From Reyranella sp. (GTDB lineage: Bacteria > Pseudomonadota > Alphaproteobacteria > Reyranellales > Reyranellaceae), in the NCBI GenBank assembly GCA_016780605.1, contig JADHLS010000138.1, positions 1-9,636 on the forward strand: DNA of 9,636 nucleotides, given 5' to 3'. Positions within the stretch are counted from its first letter, which is position 1; every line of letters starts with the position of its first letter. This document shows positions 6,443-9,636 of the stretch, piece by piece. The translations under genes were made by a program, and so were the position numbers. Under the pieces are notes generated by a model. That model was not told the origin of the DNA, did not search any database, and saw only the letters and a list, made by a program, of their open reading frames with translations.

Positions 6443-7183
6443 TCACCGCAGCCCCGACACGATCAGGGTCACGCCGGAGAGGCCGAGCAGGATCAGCACG
6501 AGCTGGCGAAAGACCGCGTCGTTGGCCTTGCCATAGAGCATCAGTCCGAGCCGCGAGCCGATCACGCTGATCGGCACGCTCATCGCCGCCCAGATCCAGA
6601 AGGTGCGGTCGAGCAACCCCGCGACGGCGGCGGCCAGCAGGGCGGTGGCGAGCACGGCCATGTTGAAGGGCTGCATGACGCCGCGCTGCTCGTCCTTGGG
6701 CCAGCCGCGCAGCTGCACCCAGATGATGGGCGCCGGGCCGCTGAGGCTTGCCATGCCGCCCATGACCCCGCCCACGAAGCCTGCTGCTGCGTCGGCCGCG
6801 CGCCCTCCGCCGGTGACGATGGGGGGCCGCCGCACGAGGCCCCTCCAGGCGCTGTAGACGATCAAAAGCACGCCGACGCCGAGCTTGAGCGGCTGGGTGC
6901 GGACATGCTCGAGCAGCGCCGTACCGAGCGGCACGCCCAAAAGCCCGGCGGCGAGGAAAGGCCACAGGCGGTGCCAGCGCACGCCGCTCCAGATCGCACG
7001 CAGGCCCTGCAGATGGCCGACGATGGAGCAGAGCGCCACCAGCGGTGCCGCGGTCGCAGGCGACATGGCCTGCAGCCAGAAGCCCAGCGCCATCAGCGCA
7101 TAGCCGGTGCCGCTCAGCCCGTTGACGAAGCCCGCTACCAGGGCGCCGGCGACAACGATGGCGATGTCGCCGGCAGGTGGCAG
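6443..7183 (-). CDS. TauE/SafE (TSUP) family membrane permease, probable CTG start
   Basis: This 246-residue protein is almost entirely hydrophobic, with about seven to eight membrane segments and the two-fold repeat of the TSUP family. GFVNGLSGTGYAL (18-30) begins the first half, and GFVGGVMGGMASLSGP (135-150) begins the second. GSRLGLMLYG (209-218) leads into the last segment. Family members export sulfite, sulfonates or organic sulfur compounds, but substrates vary widely. No ATG, GTG or TTG lies in frame before the conserved first repeat. The first ATG (7093) would remove most of membrane segment 1. A CTG at 7183 is preceded by GGAG with seven bases between, and is chosen here. The start is two bases after the gcdH stop, so translational coupling is likely. 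The next gene is a TsdA-like cytochrome, suggesting a sulfur-related task. Confidence 0.82.
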   Translation of the reverse strand: MPPAGDIAIVVAGALVAGFVNGLSGTGYALMALGFWLQAMSPATAAPLVALCSIVGHLQGLRAIWSGVRWHRLWPFLAAGLLGVPLGTALLEHVRTQPLKLGVGVLLIVYSAWRGLVRRPPIVTGGGRAADAAAGFVGGVMGGMASLSGPAPIIWVQLRGWPKDEQRGVMQPFNMAVLATALLAAAVAGLLDRTFWIWAAMSVPISVIGSRLGLMLYGKANDAVFRQLVLILLGLSGVTLIVSGLR

Positions 7184-7185
7184 GA

Positions 7186-8418
<1,233 letters not shown>

Positions 8419-8423
8419 GTCTT

Positions 8424-8429
8424 CTCCTG
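8424..8429 (-). promoter_or_regulatory. Shine-Dalgarno site of gcdH
   Basis: AGGAGA on the minus strand lies five bases before the ATG at 8418. It selects this ATG over in-frame upstream starts that would read through the repeat element. Confidence 0.65.
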
Positions 8430-8445
8430 GCGTTGTCCGCCGGGG

Positions 8446-8472
8446 TTTATCAGGGACAGCCAGCCTCGCCAA
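8446..8472 (-). promoter_or_regulatory. Possible gcdH promoter (weak)
   Basis: In the roughly 60 unique bases between the palindrome and gcdH, the minus strand has TTGGCG (8472-8467) and GATAAA (8451-8446), separated by 15 bases. They are loosely like sigma-70 -35 and -10 boxes, and the spacing is shorter than the ideal 17. The position is right for an own promoter of the gcdH group, since the palindrome probably ends the upstream unit. The evidence is thin. Confidence 0.22.
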
Positions 8473-8480
8473 CTCACTAA

Positions 8481-8590
8481 CCTCACCCTGAGGAGCGGTC
8501 CGTAGGGCCGCGTCTCGAAGGGTGGGCAAAGGACGAGGTTTGTGGCCACCCTTCGAGACGCCGCGCGATGCGCGGCTCCTCAGGGTGAGG
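8481..8590. repeat. 110-bp intergenic palindrome with two lateral hairpins
   Basis: The element has two 45-base arms around a 20-base centre (8526-8545). The outer 16 bases (8481-8496 with 8575-8590) and the inner 15 bases (8511-8525 with 8546-8560) are perfectly complementary. Between them each arm carries a 14-base insert that forms its own 6-bp hairpin with a three-base loop: GTA on the left (8496-8510, one T-G pair) and GAT on the right (8561-8575). The whole can fold into a cloverleaf or cruciform. The style (CCTCACCCTGAGGAG ends, TCTCGAAGGGTGG core) resembles palindromic repeats that are common between genes of alphaproteobacteria; copy number here is unknown. It lies two bases behind the ABC ATPase stop and may work as a terminator or RNA-stabilising structure. 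Confidence 0.88.
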
Positions 8591-8592
8591 TA

Positions 8593-9378
8593 TTAGGCGG
8601 TCGCGCCGACCGACCGTCCCGTCAGCGCCCGGAAAATCTGCAGGCTGAGGCGGCCGAAGGCCTCGGAGCCGCGTATTTCGACGGTCCGAGGCCGCGGCAG
8701 GTCGATCCGGAGGTCTGCCGCGATGCGGCCCGGGCGAGGGGACATCACCACCACACGATCCGACAGGAACACGGCCTCGGGGATCGAATGGGTCACGAAC
8801 AGGACCGTCTTGCGGGCTTCGCGTTCGACGTCGCGCTCGCCCCAGATGCGCAGGAGCTCGAGCGCCATGTCGTCGCGCGTCATGGCATCGAGCGCGCCGA
8901 ATGGCTCGTCCATCAGCAGCAGCGGCGGGTCGAGCAGCAGGGCGCGGCAGAGGGCGGCGCGTTGCTGCATGCCGCCCGACAGCTCGCGCGGCAGCTTGTC
9001 GCCGAAGCCTTTTAGCCCCGCCATCTCCAGGAGTTGCTCGGCGCGTCCCAGCAAAGCGCCCGCGTCCTGGCCGGCGAGCTCGGCCGGCAGCAGGACGTTC
9101 TGCAGGATCGAGCGCCATTTCAGCAGGATCGGCGCCTGGAACACCATGCCGATGTCGGGAATGGGCTCGCGCACGTCCTTGTTCGCGACCGTCACCGTGC
9201 CGGCCGTGGCCGGTCGCAGCCCGGCCACGATGCGCAGGAGGGTGGACTTGCCGCAGCCGCTTGGCCCCACCAGCGAGACGAACTCGCCGGCATCGACCGA
9301 CATCGAGATGGCGGCGAGCGCCTCGACCGGGCCGCTCGCCGCCTCATAGGTCATGCCGACCCGGTCGAGGCGGATCAC
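8593..9378 (-). CDS. ABC transporter ATP-binding protein, nitrate/sulfonate/taurine importer type
   Basis: This is a 261-residue cytoplasmic ATPase that powers a solute importer of the SsuB/TauB/NrtD kind. Visible motifs are Walker A GPSGCGKST (38-46), Q-loop Gln81 in VFQAP, signature LSGGMQQR (133-140), Walker B LLLMDEP (153-159), the D-loop region FGALDAMTR and switch His197 in VTHS. The IPEAVFLSDRV stretch after it is typical of this importer subgroup. The GTG at 9378 overlaps the TGA of the upstream solute-binding protein gene (GTGA), which points to translational coupling. Longer in-frame starts would read through that gene in the wrong frame. The transported solute cannot be told from the ATPase. 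The partner permease gene is not in the window. It could lie upstream of the binding-protein gene. Confidence 0.92.
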   Translation of the reverse strand: MIRLDRVGMTYEAASGPVEALAAISMSVDAGEFVSLVGPSGCGKSTLLRIVAGLRPATAGTVTVANKDVREPIPDIGMVFQAPILLKWRSILQNVLLPAELAGQDAGALLGRAEQLLEMAGLKGFGDKLPRELSGGMQQRAALCRALLLDPPLLLMDEPFGALDAMTRDDMALELLRIWGERDVEREARKTVLFVTHSIPEAVFLSDRVVVMSPRPGRIAADLRIDLPRPRTVEIRGSEAFGRLSLQIFRALTGRSVGATA

Positions 9379-9636
9379 TTCGGCATATCGACCTTGGGCA
9401 GGAACTCGGTCGAGTAGACGTCCTTGCACTCGACCTTCTTGGCGAGGCCCATATAGGTGTTCACCAGATCGACCGAATCGCACATCTTCTTCTCGTCGAT
9501 CCAGCCGATGCCGTTCTTGGCGTAGCGCTCGGTCTTCATCAGGTCGAGCCCGATCATCATGTTGGGCGTCATGACCTCGACATCGACCTCGGGCACGCGC
9601 TTCTTCAAGATCTCCATCGAGCCCTTGGGATCGGCC
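9375..9636 (-). CDS. ABC transporter solute-binding protein, C-terminal part only (NMT1/THI5-like)
   Basis: Only the last 86 or so codons are in the window; the frame is open to the right edge, so the start and signal peptide lie outside. Features visible are PNMMIGLDLMKTERYAKNG, then IGWIDEKKMCDSVDLVNTYM and a final YSTEFLPKVDMP ending. This pattern matches the C-terminus of NMT1/THI5-like periplasmic binding proteins, which deliver small organic solutes (pyrimidine precursors, taurine, alkylsulfonates and similar) to SsuB/TauB-type importers. The direct overlap with the matching ATPase gene supports this. It is a single-gene assignment by family pattern, and the ligand is unknown. Confidence 0.72.
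   Translation of the reverse strand, partial: ADPKGSMEILKKRVPEVDVEVMTPNMMIGLDLMKTERYAKNGIGWIDEKKMCDSVDLVNTYMGLAKKVECKDVYSTEFLPKVDMPK

Noticed and set aside
8483..9118. A long minus-strand open frame overlapping the ABC ATPase gene, and short frames starting inside the palindrome on both strands (8529 minus, 8542 plus)
   Set aside because: The palindrome gives nearly the same peptide (TLRDAA..APQGEV) on both strands, which is what a repeat does and not a gene. The long frame lies in the wrong phase over a gene with clear Walker motifs.

Overview
The window is a GC-rich, densely packed bacterial chromosome segment. Gene content (valine catabolism, GcdH, CorA, LigE-like GST, a taurine/nitrate-type ABC importer), short or overlapping gene junctions and a large intergenic palindrome all fit an alphaproteobacterium (Rhizobiales or Rhodospirillales grade). 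The genus cannot be fixed from the sequence. There are no rRNA or tRNA genes, no CRISPR array, no insertion sequence and no phage gene. No non-coding stretch is longer than about 180 bases.

Left half, plus strand (1-5489): seven genes run in one direction with junctions of about -4 to +20 bases, which suggests one transcription unit. It opens with the 3' two-thirds of a 3-hydroxyisobutyryl-CoA hydrolase gene and mmsB (3-hydroxyisobutyrate dehydrogenase), two consecutive steps of valine degradation. These are followed by a LigE-like glutathione S-transferase, a HAD hydrolase of the haloacid-dehalogenase type with altered active-site motifs, a MaoC-type hydratase, a CorA-type Mg2+ channel and a second, long GST. 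The last gene's stop codon shares the four bases CTAG with the stop of the convergent gene.

Right half, minus strand (9636-5486), read right to left: the C-terminal end of an ABC-importer solute-binding protein, whose TGA overlaps the GTG start of its ATPase; a 110-bp palindromic element directly behind the ATPase stop; then gcdH (glutaryl-CoA dehydrogenase), a TauE/SafE-family permease with no ATG, GTG or TTG start where one is needed (best candidate CTG), and a membrane-anchored di-heme cytochrome c resembling thiosulfate dehydrogenase TsdA. The permease and the cytochrome together hint at sulfur-compound oxidation or export, but this is inference.

No clearly new system was found. The most notable points are the palindrome with two lateral hairpins, the probable CTG start, a short possible duplication of the permease 3' end just upstream of the cytochrome gene, the shared CTAG stop, and the unusual HAD active site.
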